Source of the DNA: Alphaproteobacteria bacterium
GTDB lineage: Bacteria; Pseudomonadota; Alphaproteobacteria; Micropepsales; Micropepsaceae
Direction: 5' to 3'
Assembly (NCBI GenBank): GCA_021325375.1
Contig: JAJPHG010000011.1
Location: 62,001-126,000 of the forward strand
DNA: 64,000 nucleotides
Numbering within the stretch: the first letter of the stretch is position 1; each line of letters starts with the position of its first letter. The notes under the pieces are model-generated. The model did no database searches. It was not told where the DNA came from and worked only from the letters and a program-made list of their open reading frames with translations. Position numbers and translations under genes: made by a program. Below, piece by piece: positions 45,129 to 54,388 of the stretch.

Positions 45129-46835
45129 ATGCTGAAGCGCCTCGTCCCGGCCATCTTCCTTCTCTTCGCCGCGCCCTGCGCGGGTGCCGCGGATGTCACG
45201 ACCATCGCCGCGGCGCGCGACGCGGTGGCGCGCGGCGACTGGCAGGCGGCGGTGGATCCGCTCGCGGCGCTGGTCGCGCAATCGCCGCTCAACGGCGAGT
45301 TCCGCATCGACCTGGCGCGCGCGCACTACTACACCGGCAAGCAGGCGGAGGCGGAAGCCGACTATCGCGCGGCGTTCGATCTCAAGGCGGTCGATCCGGC
45401 GATCGCCGCTTACGGCGTCGCGAAATGCAACGCGCTGCTCGGCCGGCGCGAGGCGATGCTGAAATGGCTCGCCATCGCCACCTCTCTCGGCCTGCGCAGA
45501 CTGGAAGGCGCGCGCAGCGACGAGGATTTCAAGGCGTATCAGAACGATCCGGATTTCCGAAAGCTCGTGGGGCTCGTCGATACGTCGAAACTCTCGCGCG
45601 ACGACGGCTGGCGCGGCGACATCGCGATGCTGGCCGATTGGGTCGGGAAGAAATCGTTCCATCCGTTCAAGACCGCCACGGGCGACCGCTTCGTCTCCGG
45701 CGCCGCCATGACGCAAGCGCAGTTCGACGACGCGGTTCGCAAGCTCGTCGCGGATGTGCCGAAGCTGAGCGATGCGGACATCGAGATCGCGCTGTTCCGC
45801 CTGGTCGCCTCGCTCGGCGACGGTCACACCGCGATCGAAGGATCGCGCTCGCGCGCCGAGTTCGCGCTGACCCTGCCGCTCGGCTTCTATGTCTTCGACG
45901 ACGGCCTCCATGTGATCTCGGCCGCGCCCGCTTATGCCGATCTCGTCGGCGCAAAGGTGATCGCGCTCGACGGCACGAAGGCGGACGACGCGCTCGCCAG
46001 GCTCGACCCCTTGATCGCGCGCGACAACGCGCAATGGGTGAAGGCGATGGAGCCGCATTTCCTGCGGCATACGCCGTTCCTCAAGGCGCTGGGTATCGCG
46101 AAGGCCGACGACGCGGTGGCTCTGTCGGTCGTGCTGCGCGACGGAACGCAGCGCACGATTCCGGTCAAGGCGGACATGACCGAGCCCGACATCTGGAATG
46201 CGCTGCCCAAGCCCGACGGCTGGATTTGGATCGGCGACAAGAACGCAAGCCTCTTCCAGCAAGGCAACGACAAGGCCTATTGGTGGAAATGGATGGCGAC
46301 GGACGGCGTGCTCTATGTGCAATACAACAAGATCACCGACACGAAGGAGCAGACGCTCGCCACCTTCGCACGGGAGCTTTCGGGTGCGATCGCGCGCTAT
46401 CCGGTTAAGAAACTCGTCATCGACATGCGCAACAACAATGGCGGCGACACCTATCTCAACGAGGCGCTGCTGGCGGCCGTCGCGGGCAATGCCAAGGTCG
46501 ACCGTACGGGGCATCTCTACGTCATCATCGGGCGGCGCACGTTCTCGGCCGCGATGAACGCGGTGTCGTATTTCGGCCGCTTCACCAAGGCGGTCTTCGT
46601 GGGCGAGCCCACGGGCGGCAAGCCGAACGCGCCGGGCGACGAGACGCCGTTCGCGCTCCCCTATAGCGGCATCGTCGTCAATCTTTCCGACCGCTACTGG
46701 CAGGGCAGCTGGCCGGACGATTTCTCCGATTTCCGCGCGCCGGACATCGCGGTGACGCCGGCCTTCGCCGACGCCGCCACGGGGCGCGACGCGGCGATGG
46801 AGATTGTCGCGGCGCAGCCCGACATTTCGCAGTAG
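45129..46835 (+). CDS. Secreted S41-family peptidase with N-terminal TPR-like region
   Basis: 568 residues. Signal peptide MLKRLVPAIFLLFAAPCAGA; TPR-like helices (ARGDWQAAVDPLAALVAQSP; YTGKQAEAEADYRAAFDLKA) to about residue 110. The S41 core has LGDGHTAIEG, VIDMRNNNGGDTYLNEALL, the nucleophile Ser region GRRTFSAAMNAVSYFGRF (near 473) and VGEPTGGKPNAPGD. No PDZ domain is clear. It is a second S41 protein in this window besides 21941-23386. A beta-lactamase-like serine hydrolase gene follows 32 nt later. Confidence 0.8.
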   Translation: MLKRLVPAIFLLFAAPCAGAADVTTIAAARDAVARGDWQAAVDPLAALVAQSPLNGEFRIDLARAHYYTGKQAEAEADYRAAFDLKAVDPAIAAYGVAKCNALLGRREAMLKWLAIATSLGLRRLEGARSDEDFKAYQNDPDFRKLVGLVDTSKLSRDDGWRGDIAMLADWVGKKSFHPFKTATGDRFVSGAAMTQAQFDDAVRKLVADVPKLSDADIEIALFRLVASLGDGHTAIEGSRSRAEFALTLPLGFYVFDDGLHVISAAPAYADLVGAKVIALDGTKADDALARLDPLIARDNAQWVKAMEPHFLRHTPFLKALGIAKADDAVALSVVLRDGTQRTIPVKADMTEPDIWNALPKPDGWIWIGDKNASLFQQGNDKAYWWKWMATDGVLYVQYNKITDTKEQTLATFARELSGAIARYPVKKLVIDMRNNNGGDTYLNEALLAAVAGNAKVDRTGHLYVIIGRRTFSAAMNAVSYFGRFTKAVFVGEPTGGKPNAPGDETPFALPYSGIVVNLSDRYWQGSWPDDFSDFRAPDIAVTPAFADAATGRDAAMEIVAAQPDISQ

Positions 46836-46867
46836 AATCCAAACCGGATCGGGTGAAGGGGCATATC

Positions 46868-48778
46868 ATGAGAATCTCGCACGCATGGGCAGCGGTGGCG
46901 CTCGCCTGCATGATCGGCCAGGCGTCGGCGTCCGTGCCGGCGCAACCCGCGCACGACCTGACCGAAGCTGATCTGAGCGCGTGGCTGGACGGGATGATGC
47001 CGCTCGCGCTCGGGCGCGGCGACATCGCGGGCGCGGTCGTCGTCGTGGTCAAGGACGGGCACGTGCTGGTCGAGAAGGGATACGGCACAGCCGACGTGAA
47101 AAGCGGCAAGCCGGTCGATCCCGCGCGCACGCTGTTCAGGCCCGGCTCGATCTCCAAGCTCTTCACCTGGACGGCGGTGATGCAACTCGTCGAGCGCAAG
47201 AAGCTCGATCTCGACGCCGACGTGAACACCTATCTCGATTTCCGGATCCCCAGGACGTTCGGCGAGCCCGTGACGCTGCGCGACCTGATGACCCACCGCT
47301 CGGGCTTCGAGGAGACGATCAAGCGCCTCTTCGCCGTTGACCCCAAGCGCATGCGGCCGCTGGGCGAGGGGCTCAAGGCCTGGGTGCCGGACGAGATCTT
47401 CCCGCCGGGCGAGACGCCTGCCTATTCCAATTACGGCGCCGCGCTCGCGGGCTATATCGTCGAGCGCGTATCGGGCGAGAAATTCGAGGACTACGTCGCG
47501 CACCACATCTTCGTGCCGCTGGGCATGACGCATTCGACCTTCGTGCAGCCGCTGCCGAAGAGCCTCGCGCCCGACATGTCCAGCGGCTACGACAAGGCCT
47601 CGGGCGAGGCGCAGAAGTTCGAGCTCATCTGGATGGCGCCGGCGGGCGGGTTGTCGGCCACGGGCGACGACATCGCCAAGTTCATGCTCGCCCATCTCGG
47701 CGGCGGCACGGGAATCCTAAAGCCCGAGACCGTCAAGCTGATGCACAGCGAGATCTATCAGCGCAATCCTCCCCTGCCGGGCATCGGGCTCGGCTTCTAT
47801 CACGAGGACACAAACGGCCACGTCATCGTCGGCCATGGCGGCGACACGATCCTGTTCCACAGCGACCTGCATCTCATCACCGATGCGGGCGTGGGGCTCT
47901 TCGTCTCGCAGAACAGCGCGGGCAAGGACAATTCCAGAATCCGTGGGCCTCTGTTCCGCGCGTTCATGGACCGCTATTTCCCCGCGCCCGCGATGCCTGC
48001 CGAGCCGACGCTCGCAAGCGCCAAGACGGACGGCGCGCTGGTCGCGGGCACGTACGAATCCAGCCGCCGCTCGGAATCGAGCTTCTTCCGCGTGGCCAGC
48101 CAGGACTCGAAAGTCTCGCTGAACGACGACGGCACGCTCAGCGTCGCCGATCTGGACGGGCTGAACGGCGAGCCGCGGCGCTGGCGCGAGGTGAGGCCGT
48201 TCGTGTGGCGCGAGGTCGGCGGCATGCACCTGCTGATCGCCAAGCGCGTGGACGGCAAGGTCGTCGAGATCGCCAGCGACATCTCTCCGCAGATCTTCAC
48301 GCTCACGCCCTCGCGGTTCTGGAGCTCCGGCGTGTGGAACGTGCCGCTTCTGATCGCGACATTTGCGATGCTCCTGCTCAGCGTCGTGTTCTGGCCGGTC
48401 AAGGCGGTGCTGCGCTGGCGCTATAAGAGCCCGTTCCCGCTCAAGGGCCGCGCCGCGACGGTCTACCGCATGACGCGCGTGGCGGCGCTGATCGATCTCG
48501 TCTTCATCGGCGGGTTCTTCGGCGCGCTCACCTATGGCGGCCTGCATCTGGAGTTCTTCGATTCCACCAGCGACTGGATCTTCCTGTCGCTGGAGGTGCT
48601 GGGCGTGATCGCGATCCTGGGCACGATCTTTCCGCTCTATGAGCTGCGCCTCGCGCTCGCCGATCCCGGGCGGCCGTGGTGGACCAAGCTCACCGACGCG
48701 CTCTTGGCGCTTGCGGCGCTGGCGGTGGTGTGGTTTGCGTTCTCGCTGAACTTCGTGAACTTCCACCTGAACTATTGA
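46868..48778 (+). CDS. Class C beta-lactamase-like serine hydrolase with membrane tail
   Basis: 636 residues. Signal peptide, then a beta-lactamase/DD-peptidase domain: SxxK in RPGSISKLFTWTAVMQL near residue 94, the YxN motif in TPAYSNYGAALAGYIVE and HGG in IVGHGGDTILFHSDL. Residues about 480-636 carry three or four membrane segments (VPLLIATFAMLLLSVVFWPV; LALAALAVVWFAFSLNFV). It is probably an envelope esterase, D-aminopeptidase or similar rather than a true beta-lactamase. I start at the ATG giving MRISHAWAAVALACM; 5 residues upstream are unlikely. Cupin gene next. Confidence 0.82.
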   Translation: MRISHAWAAVALACMIGQASASVPAQPAHDLTEADLSAWLDGMMPLALGRGDIAGAVVVVVKDGHVLVEKGYGTADVKSGKPVDPARTLFRPGSISKLFTWTAVMQLVERKKLDLDADVNTYLDFRIPRTFGEPVTLRDLMTHRSGFEETIKRLFAVDPKRMRPLGEGLKAWVPDEIFPPGETPAYSNYGAALAGYIVERVSGEKFEDYVAHHIFVPLGMTHSTFVQPLPKSLAPDMSSGYDKASGEAQKFELIWMAPAGGLSATGDDIAKFMLAHLGGGTGILKPETVKLMHSEIYQRNPPLPGIGLGFYHEDTNGHVIVGHGGDTILFHSDLHLITDAGVGLFVSQNSAGKDNSRIRGPLFRAFMDRYFPAPAMPAEPTLASAKTDGALVAGTYESSRRSESSFFRVASQDSKVSLNDDGTLSVADLDGLNGEPRRWREVRPFVWREVGGMHLLIAKRVDGKVVEIASDISPQIFTLTPSRFWSSGVWNVPLLIATFAMLLLSVVFWPVKAVLRWRYKSPFPLKGRAATVYRMTRVAALIDLVFIGGFFGALTYGGLHLEFFDSTSDWIFLSLEVLGVIAILGTIFPLYELRLALADPGRPWWTKLTDALLALAALAVVWFAFSLNFVNFHLNY

Positions 48779-48786
48779 GGCTGGCC

Positions 48787-49239
48787 ATGCCCAGGATCGA
48801 TGTCGGCTCCGTCTTCCGTCGCACCGGCTCGGCCTATCCCGCGCCGTTCGACGCGATCGCCAAGGACCGCGTGCGCCAGCGGCTCGGCGACGCGGGCGGG
48901 ATCACGCAGTTCGGCGTCAATCTTCTCCATCTCCCGCCCGGCTCGGCGTCGAGCCAGCGCCACTGGCATTCGGCCGAGGACGAGTTCGTCTTCGTCGTCG
49001 CGGGCGAGGTGACGCTCGTCACCGACACGGGCGAAGAGGTCCTGCGCGCCGGCGACTGCGCCGCCTTCCCGCGGGGCGTCGCGGACGGCCACCAGCTCAT
49101 CAACAAATCGTCGCAAATGGCGGTCTGCTTGGAGGTCGGCGGCCGCGCGGCGGACGACGTCTGCATCTATTCCGACATCGACATGATGATCGACAAGACC
49201 AAGGGCGGCTACACCCGCAAGGACGGGACGCCGTACTGA
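48787..49239 (+). CDS. Cupin domain protein
   Basis: 150 residues, a single cupin barrel. Motif 1 is HWHSAEDEFVFVVAGEVTLV (metal-site His, His, Glu) and motif 2 is AAFPRGVADGHQLINKS (His). The fold binds a metal and small ligand; no reaction can be assigned. It starts 8 nt after the serine hydrolase stop, so co-transcription with the envelope genes is likely. Confidence 0.85.
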   Translation: MPRIDVGSVFRRTGSAYPAPFDAIAKDRVRQRLGDAGGITQFGVNLLHLPPGSASSQRHWHSAEDEFVFVVAGEVTLVTDTGEEVLRAGDCAAFPRGVADGHQLINKSSQMAVCLEVGGRAADDVCIYSDIDMMIDKTKGGYTRKDGTPY

Positions 49240-49280
49240 CGTCGCGCATGAACCATTTCCCGCGATTGATAGTTAATGCG

Positions 49281-49311
49281 GCCGCACAATTCTTGCCGGA
49301 CGGGTGCGGCA
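49281..49311. promoter_or_regulatory. Inverted repeat GCCGCACAAT...GGTGCGGCA
   Basis: GCCGCACAAT and GGTGCGGCA flank a 12-nt centre, 35 nt upstream of the 49346 gene. The same two blocks with a 14-nt centre occur in the pckA leader (57021-57054). It could be an operator or a shared RNA hairpin; the factor is unknown. Confidence 0.45.
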
Positions 49312-49345
49312 TGACTAGCTTCAGGCGGGGCATGGGACAGATCTC

Positions 49346-49648
49346 TTGCGGACGACGCTGCGGTTTTTGAGTCTGATCTTCCTGGTCGCGGGCCTCGTCC
49401 TCATGGGCGCGGATCTCGTCACCTCGATGGACCGCGGCGGCGAGCCTTATCTGCGCTCCATCGAGCAGGTCTGGGCGGTCTTCGATCCGGCGAGCATCGT
49501 GAGGTTCAAGGACTGGGCCGGGCACGAGGCGCCGTGGGCGTCGAACGGGGTGCAGATCGCGCTCACGCTCTGGGGTTGGGGTGTCTTGGGCGGCCTCGGC
49601 GTGATCCTGAACTTCCTCTCCGGCCGCGGCCCCGCGCGGGCGCGCTAG
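49346..49648 (+). CDS. Small two-segment membrane protein
   Basis: 100 residues from a TTG start (MRTTLRFLSLIFLVAGLVLM). The first membrane segment is residues 5-25 and the second is near 70-92 (IALTLWGWGVLGGLGVILNF), with an acidic periplasmic loop containing WAVFDPASIVRFKDW between them. No family recognised. Its TAG is interlocked with the stop of the convergent adenosyltransferase gene. An inverted repeat lies upstream. Confidence 0.6.
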   Translation: MRTTLRFLSLIFLVAGLVLMGADLVTSMDRGGEPYLRSIEQVWAVFDPASIVRFKDWAGHEAPWASNGVQIALTLWGWGVLGGLGVILNFLSGRGPARAR

Positions 49649-50208
49649 CGGTTCCCTCCCGGAACCCACAAAACGTCCCTCGCGCCCTTGTCGTTGACGA
49701 AGCGGCTGGCGACGAAGAGGTGGTCCGACAATCGGTTCATGTAGCGCAGCGCCGCCTCGTTGACCGGCTCGGCGGCGGCCAGCTCCACCATCAGCCGCTC
49801 CGCGCGCCGCGCGATGGCGCGGGCGAGATGCAGATACGCAGCCGCGGGACTGCCGCCCGGCAGCACGAACGAGGTGAGCGGCGCGAGCTCCGCGTTCATC
49901 GCGTCGATCTCGCGCTCAAGCCGCTCGACTTGGGCTTCGGCGATGCGCAACCGGCCCTCGGCGCGCTTGGCGGTTTCCGGCACGCAGAGATCGGCGCCGA
50001 GATCGAACAGGTCGTTCTGGATGCGCATCAGCATCGCGTCCATCTCGCCCGCGGCGTGCAGCCGCGCCACGCCGATGGCGGCATTGGTCTCGTCGACCGT
50101 GCCGAAGGCCTGGATGCGCAGGTCGTGCTTGGGCCTGCGCGTGCCGTCGCCGAGCGCGGTGTCGCCCTTGTCGCCGGTCTTCGTATAGATGCGGTTCAGC
50201 GTGACCAT
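49645..50208 (-). CDS. Cob(I)alamin adenosyltransferase, PduO type
   Basis: 187 residues. It transfers adenosyl from ATP to cob(I)alamin to make adenosylcobalamin. Signature blocks are RIYTKTGDKGDTALGDGTRR (ATP loop), AFGTVDETNAAIGVARLHA and FVLPGGSPAAAYLHLARAIARRAER with the conserved Arg residues. The corresponding MCM-type user enzyme is not in the window. It is divergent from the zinc-finger gene. Confidence 0.93.
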   Translation of the reverse strand: MVTLNRIYTKTGDKGDTALGDGTRRPKHDLRIQAFGTVDETNAAIGVARLHAAGEMDAMLMRIQNDLFDLGADLCVPETAKRAEGRLRIAEAQVERLEREIDAMNAELAPLTSFVLPGGSPAAAYLHLARAIARRAERLMVELAAAEPVNEAALRYMNRLSDHLFVASRFVNDKGARDVLWVPGGNR

Positions 50209-50284
50209 GGGGGCTTATAGCATAGGGTTGCGGCTTTGGGCGCCGTGGCTATGATCCGGCCCGCGCCTATCCAAGAGTTTGCCC

Positions 50285-50461
50285 ATGCCCGTCGACGCGC
50301 CCGAGATCATCCCAGTCGAAGACACCCGCGTGTCCTGCGACGGCACCGGCGGCGCGCTCGGCCATCCGCGCGTCTACCTCGAGATGGGCGACGAAAGCTT
50401 CGTCGAATGCCCCTATTGCGACCGCCGGTTCGTGCTCAAGCCCGGCGCGGGGCACCATTGA
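50285..50461 (+). CDS. Zinc-finger (zf-CHCC) domain protein
   Basis: 58 residues. CDGTGGALGHPRVYLE, with the Cys-His pair, and ECPYCDRRFVL match the CHCC zinc finger shared with the NDUFS6 subunit of complex I. In alphaproteobacteria such small proteins are often encoded apart from the nuo operon. The ATG at 50285 gives MPVDAPEIIPVEDTRVS. The TGA overlaps the TTG start of polA. Confidence 0.85.
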   Translation: MPVDAPEIIPVEDTRVSCDGTGGALGHPRVYLEMGDESFVECPYCDRRFVLKPGAGHH

Positions 50462-53346
50462 CGGCGCCGCTCAAGAAGGGCGACCACCTCTACCTGATCG
50501 ACGGTTCGGGCTACCTGTTCCGTGCCTATCACGCACTCCCCCCGCTGACGCGCAAATCCGACGGCCTGCCGACGGGCGCGGTGTCGGGCTATTGCAACAT
50601 GCTCTGGAAGCTGCTCGAGGACATGAAGGGCCCCGACGAGCCCACCCATGTCGCGGTGATCTTCGACGCGGGCGCGGTCACGTTCCGCAACAGGATCTAT
50701 CCGCAGTACAAGGCCAACCGTCCCGAGCCGCCGGAGGACCTGATCCCGCAATTCCCGCTGGTGCGCGACGCGACGCGCGCCTTCAACGTCGCCTGCGTCG
50801 AGCTTGCCGATTACGAGGCCGACGACCTGATCGCGACCTATGCGCGGCTGGCGCGAGAGAAGGGCGCGCGCACGACCATCGTCTCCTCCGACAAGGATCT
50901 GATGCAGCTCGTCGAGGACGGCTGGATCACGCTGCTCGACACGATGAAGAACCGCAGGCTCGGCTCCGCCGAGGTGATGGAGAAGTTCGGCGTGCCGCCG
51001 TCGAAGGTCGTGGAAGTGCAGGCGCTGGCGGGCGACTCGACCGACAACGTTCCCGGCGTGCGCGGCATCGGCGTCAAGACCGCGGCCGAGCTCATCAACC
51101 AGTACGGCGATCTGGAGACGCTGCTCAAGCGCGCCGGCGAGATCAAGCAGCCCAAGCGGCGCGAAACGCTGATCGAGAATGCCGGCAACGCGCGCGTCTC
51201 GATGAAGCTCGTCACGCTCGACCGCAACGTGCCGGTGAGGGAAAGCCTCGACAGCTTCGCGGTGCGCGAGCCGGAAGCCGTGCCGCTGATCGGATTCCTC
51301 AAAGGCATGGAGTTCAACTCGCTCACCCGTAGAGCCGCGTCGCATTTCGGCATCGAGGATCCGGATGCGATCTCGGCCGATATCGCGGCAAGCGCCGCTG
51401 TGCCGAAACAAGCGGCAGCCAAAACCGAGGCGCCCGCACCGTCCGCGAAAGGCGGCGCATCGGGCGCGGTGATGGATCGCGGCCGGCTCACGAAGCCGAT
51501 CGACCACGACGCCTATGAGACGGTGACGACGCTCGCGCGCCTGGGCGAATGGATCGCCCGCGCGCATGAGATGGGCGCGGTCTGCATCGACACCGAGACG
51601 ACGTCGCTCGATCCGATGCAGGCCGGTTTGTGCGGCGTGTCGCTGGCGGTGGCGCCGGGCGAGGCGTGCTACATCCCCTGCGGCCACCGCGCCGGCGGCG
51701 ATCTGGTCTCCGGGAGCCGCGACGCCATCGTGCAGATCGCGGAAGGTGACCTCATCGCCGCACTCAAGCCGCTGCTCGAAGACCAAGGCGTGCTCAAGAT
51801 CGCGCAGAACCTCAAATACGATTATCTCATCTTCCTGGTGCGCGGCATCAAGGTCGCGCCCTATGACGACACGATGCTGATGTCCTATGTGCTCGAAGGC
51901 GGGCTGCACGGCCACGGCATGGACGAGCTGTCTGAGCTGCATCTCACCCACACGCCGATCCCCTTCGATCAAGTGGCGGGCAAAGGCAAGGAGAAGGTGA
52001 CTTTCGACAATGTCGCGCTGAAGGAGGCGACGCGCTACTCCGCCGAGGACGCCGACGTCACCTTGCGCCTCGCCTTGCTGCTCAAGCCGCGCTTGGCTGC
52101 AGAGGGAAAGCGCACCGTCTACGAGACGCTGGAGCGCCCGCTCATCGCCGTCCTCGCAGACATGGAGCATGCGGGGGTGATGATCGATCCCGATCTGCTG
52201 CGCCGCCTCTCCAACGATTTCGCCAAGCTCCAGGTGAAGATGGAGAAGGACATCCACAAGCTCGCGGGCGAGGAATTCAACATCGGCTCGCCCAAGCAGC
52301 TGGGCGACATCCTGTTCGGCAAGTTCTCGCTGCCCGGAGGACGCAAGACCAAGACCGGCGCGTGGTCCACCGACGCCGACGTGCTCGAGGACGTCGCGGC
52401 CCAGGGCCACGACATCGCCAAGAAGGTGCTGGACTGGCGCCAGCTCGCCAAGCTGCGCGGCACCTATACCGACGCGCTGCCTGCCTACATCAATCCCAAG
52501 ACCGGCCGCGTGCACACGTCTTACGCGATGGCGTCGACGTCCACGGGGCGGCTCGCCTCGGCCGATCCGAACCTGCAGAACATCCCGATCCGCACCGAGG
52601 AAGGGCGGCGCATCCGCCAGGCCTTCATCGCGCCCAAGGGCACCAAGCTCATCAGCGCCGACTACAGCCAGATCGAGCTGCGCCTGCTCGCCCATATCGC
52701 CGATATCCCGCAGCTCAAAAAGGCGTTCTCCGACGAGCTCGACATCCATGCGATGACGGCGTCGGAGATCTTCGGCGTGCCGGTGAAGGGCATGCCGGCC
52801 GAGATCCGCAGGCGCGCCAAGGCGATCAATTTCGGCATCGTCTACGGCATCTCGGCCTTCGGTCTCGCCAACCAGCTCTCCATCGCGCGCGGCGAGGCCG
52901 ACGACTACATCAAGAAATACTTCGCGCGCTTTCCCGGCATCCGTGACTACATGGAAGAGACCAAGGCGTTCGCGCGCGAGCACGGCTATGTCGAGACGCT
53001 GTTCGGAAGGCGCGTGCATATCCGCGAGATCAAATCGACCAATCCGAGCTTCCGCGGCGGCGCCGAGCGCGCGGCGATCAACGCGCCGATCCAGGGCACG
53101 GCCGCCGACATCATCCGCCGCGCCATGGTGCGCCTGCCCGACGCGCTGGCGGCCAAGAAGCTCAAAGCGCGGATGCTGCTGCAGGTGCATGACGAGCTCG
53201 TCTTCGAGGCGCCCGATGCCGAGATCGAGAAGAATTCCGCGCTCATCAAGCAGGTGATGGAAAAGGCAAGCCTGCCCGCGATCCAGCTCAGCGTGCCCTT
53301 GACCGTCGAAGTCCGCGCCGCCGAAAACTGGGACGCGGCGCACTAG
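50458..53346 (+). CDS. polA: DNA polymerase I
   Basis: 962 residues from a TTG that overlaps the zinc-finger stop (TTGA). The 5'-nuclease domain has YLIDGSGYLFRAYHALPPL and ADYEADDLIATYARLA. The 3'-5' exonuclease has IDTETTSLDPM and AQNLKYDYLI. Polymerase motifs A (SADYSQIELRLLAHIAD), B (RRRAKAINFGIVYGISAFGL) and C (LLQVHDELVFE) are intact. All three activities are therefore expected. The gene for a protein phosphatase follows 2 nt later. Confidence 0.96.
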   Translation: MTAPLKKGDHLYLIDGSGYLFRAYHALPPLTRKSDGLPTGAVSGYCNMLWKLLEDMKGPDEPTHVAVIFDAGAVTFRNRIYPQYKANRPEPPEDLIPQFPLVRDATRAFNVACVELADYEADDLIATYARLAREKGARTTIVSSDKDLMQLVEDGWITLLDTMKNRRLGSAEVMEKFGVPPSKVVEVQALAGDSTDNVPGVRGIGVKTAAELINQYGDLETLLKRAGEIKQPKRRETLIENAGNARVSMKLVTLDRNVPVRESLDSFAVREPEAVPLIGFLKGMEFNSLTRRAASHFGIEDPDAISADIAASAAVPKQAAAKTEAPAPSAKGGASGAVMDRGRLTKPIDHDAYETVTTLARLGEWIARAHEMGAVCIDTETTSLDPMQAGLCGVSLAVAPGEACYIPCGHRAGGDLVSGSRDAIVQIAEGDLIAALKPLLEDQGVLKIAQNLKYDYLIFLVRGIKVAPYDDTMLMSYVLEGGLHGHGMDELSELHLTHTPIPFDQVAGKGKEKVTFDNVALKEATRYSAEDADVTLRLALLLKPRLAAEGKRTVYETLERPLIAVLADMEHAGVMIDPDLLRRLSNDFAKLQVKMEKDIHKLAGEEFNIGSPKQLGDILFGKFSLPGGRKTKTGAWSTDADVLEDVAAQGHDIAKKVLDWRQLAKLRGTYTDALPAYINPKTGRVHTSYAMASTSTGRLASADPNLQNIPIRTEEGRRIRQAFIAPKGTKLISADYSQIELRLLAHIADIPQLKKAFSDELDIHAMTASEIFGVPVKGMPAEIRRRAKAINFGIVYGISAFGLANQLSIARGEADDYIKKYFARFPGIRDYMEETKAFAREHGYVETLFGRRVHIREIKSTNPSFRGGAERAAINAPIQGTAADIIRRAMVRLPDALAAKKLKARMLLQVHDELVFEAPDAEIEKNSALIKQVMEKASLPAIQLSVPLTVEVRAAENWDAAH

Positions 53347-53348
53347 CG

Positions 53349-53846
53349 ATGTCCGTCGCGGAACTCTATTGGGTCGAGACGAAGCCGGGTGGAAGGCTCG
53401 CCGTCGCGCCCAGGCCGAGAGGCGGCGACTGGCTCGAAGACGAGATCCGCTCATGGAAATCCAGCGGCGTCGATGTCGTCGTCTGCCTCATGGAGGACTG
53501 GGAGCTGGCCGAACTTGACCTCAGCGGCGAGAAAAAGACATGCCTCGCGCAAGGCCTGTCATTCGTTCTTTTTCCGATCCGCGACAGAGGAACTCCTGAA
53601 TCCACGGCGGCCATGCGCAGCCTCGTCAAAACGATGTCCGAGCATCTCGCATCTAGCCGCAATGTCCTCGTCCATTGCCGCGCCGGTATAGGCCGCACCG
53701 GCCTGGTCGCGACCTGTTGCCTGGCCGCGGGTGGCGTCCCCGTCGATGAAGCGTTCGCGCTCGTCGCCAAAGCGCGCGGGCTTCCCGTTCCCGACACCGA
53801 CGATCAGAAGCGCTGGGTCGAAGGCTTCGCGGCGTCCTTGTTCTAG
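53349..53846 (+). CDS. Dual-specificity/tyrosine phosphatase-like protein
   Basis: 165 residues. The CX5R phosphatase loop is HCRAGIGRTGLVATC near residue 110, preceded by a general-acid candidate in VCLMEDWELAEL. The fold suggests a cytosolic atypical DSP. Substrate unknown. It begins 2 nt after polA, so it is co-transcribed with a DNA repair gene, which is noteworthy but not evidence of function. Repeat copy A4 lies beyond its 3' end. Confidence 0.83.
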   Translation: MSVAELYWVETKPGGRLAVAPRPRGGDWLEDEIRSWKSSGVDVVVCLMEDWELAELDLSGEKKTCLAQGLSFVLFPIRDRGTPESTAAMRSLVKTMSEHLASSRNVLVHCRAGIGRTGLVATCCLAAGGVPVDEAFALVAKARGLPVPDTDDQKRWVEGFAASLF

Positions 53847-53881
53847 CGTAGCTTGTATTCAATCTGGCGAATAAAGCTCCG

Positions 53882-54062
53882 TGTCACGGCCCGCGAATGC
53901 GGGCCATCCAGTTGGGTTCTACACGACCTTGTAAGGATTCACGCGGAGGCGCGGAGCACGCGGAGTTGAGCTTGTTCTCTGCGAACTCCGCGCCTCCGCG
54001 TGAATCGTTTGCGTGGACAAAGCAGGCGTCATCTGGGTGGCCCGCATTCGCGGGCCATGACA
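53882..54062. repeat. Composite palindromic element, copy A4
   Basis: It starts TGTCACGGCCCGCG and ends CGCGGGCCATGACA. A nested inverted repeat (53940-54002) begins CACGCGGAGGCGCGGAG and ends CTCCGCGCCTCCGCGTG. It lies between convergent genes. Confidence 0.87.
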
Positions 54063-54075
54063 GTTGGGGTAGCTC

Positions 54076-54351
54076 TCACCCCCGATACGCGAACTCGATC
54101 AGGTAGACGTTCTCGCCGGGGCCGTGCTTGGCGACTTTCAACAGGTCGACGACGCCGGCGAAGCCCGAGTCGCGGGCGAGCTTCGGCGTGATGTCGGAAA
54201 GCGCGATACGGCGCATCGCGGTGACGACGAGCTCGCCGGGACCGATCTTGTAGCGTCCGCCGACCTTCACATGCGGGCGCTGCCAGATGCGCACGCTGCA
54301 GGTGACGTCCCCGCGCATGATGGGATCGTGAAGGCGCTTGGTGAACTGCAT
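54076..54351 (-). CDS. Small ASCH/PUA-like protein
   Basis: 91 residues. KVGGRYKIGPGELVVTAMRR and VYLIEFAYRG resemble ASCH/PUA-type beta-barrel proteins that bind RNA, but the match is only structural by eye. It is the last gene of a minus-strand group with 54389-56095 and the ThiF-like gene, spaced by 37 nt. The C terminus ends YRG, not the diglycine of ubiquitin-like proteins. Confidence 0.55.
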   Translation of the reverse strand: MQFTKRLHDPIMRGDVTCSVRIWQRPHVKVGGRYKIGPGELVVTAMRRIALSDITPKLARDSGFAGVVDLLKVAKHGPGENVYLIEFAYRG

Positions 54352-54388
54352 GGGCGCGATGATCGCTCCGCCGCGCTATGGGCGCAAC

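Noticed and set aside
46868..48778. Beta-lactamase resistance gene
   Set aside because: The SxxK, YxN and HGG motifs fit, but the large membrane tail and the neighbours point to an envelope esterase or peptidase, not a dedicated beta-lactamase.
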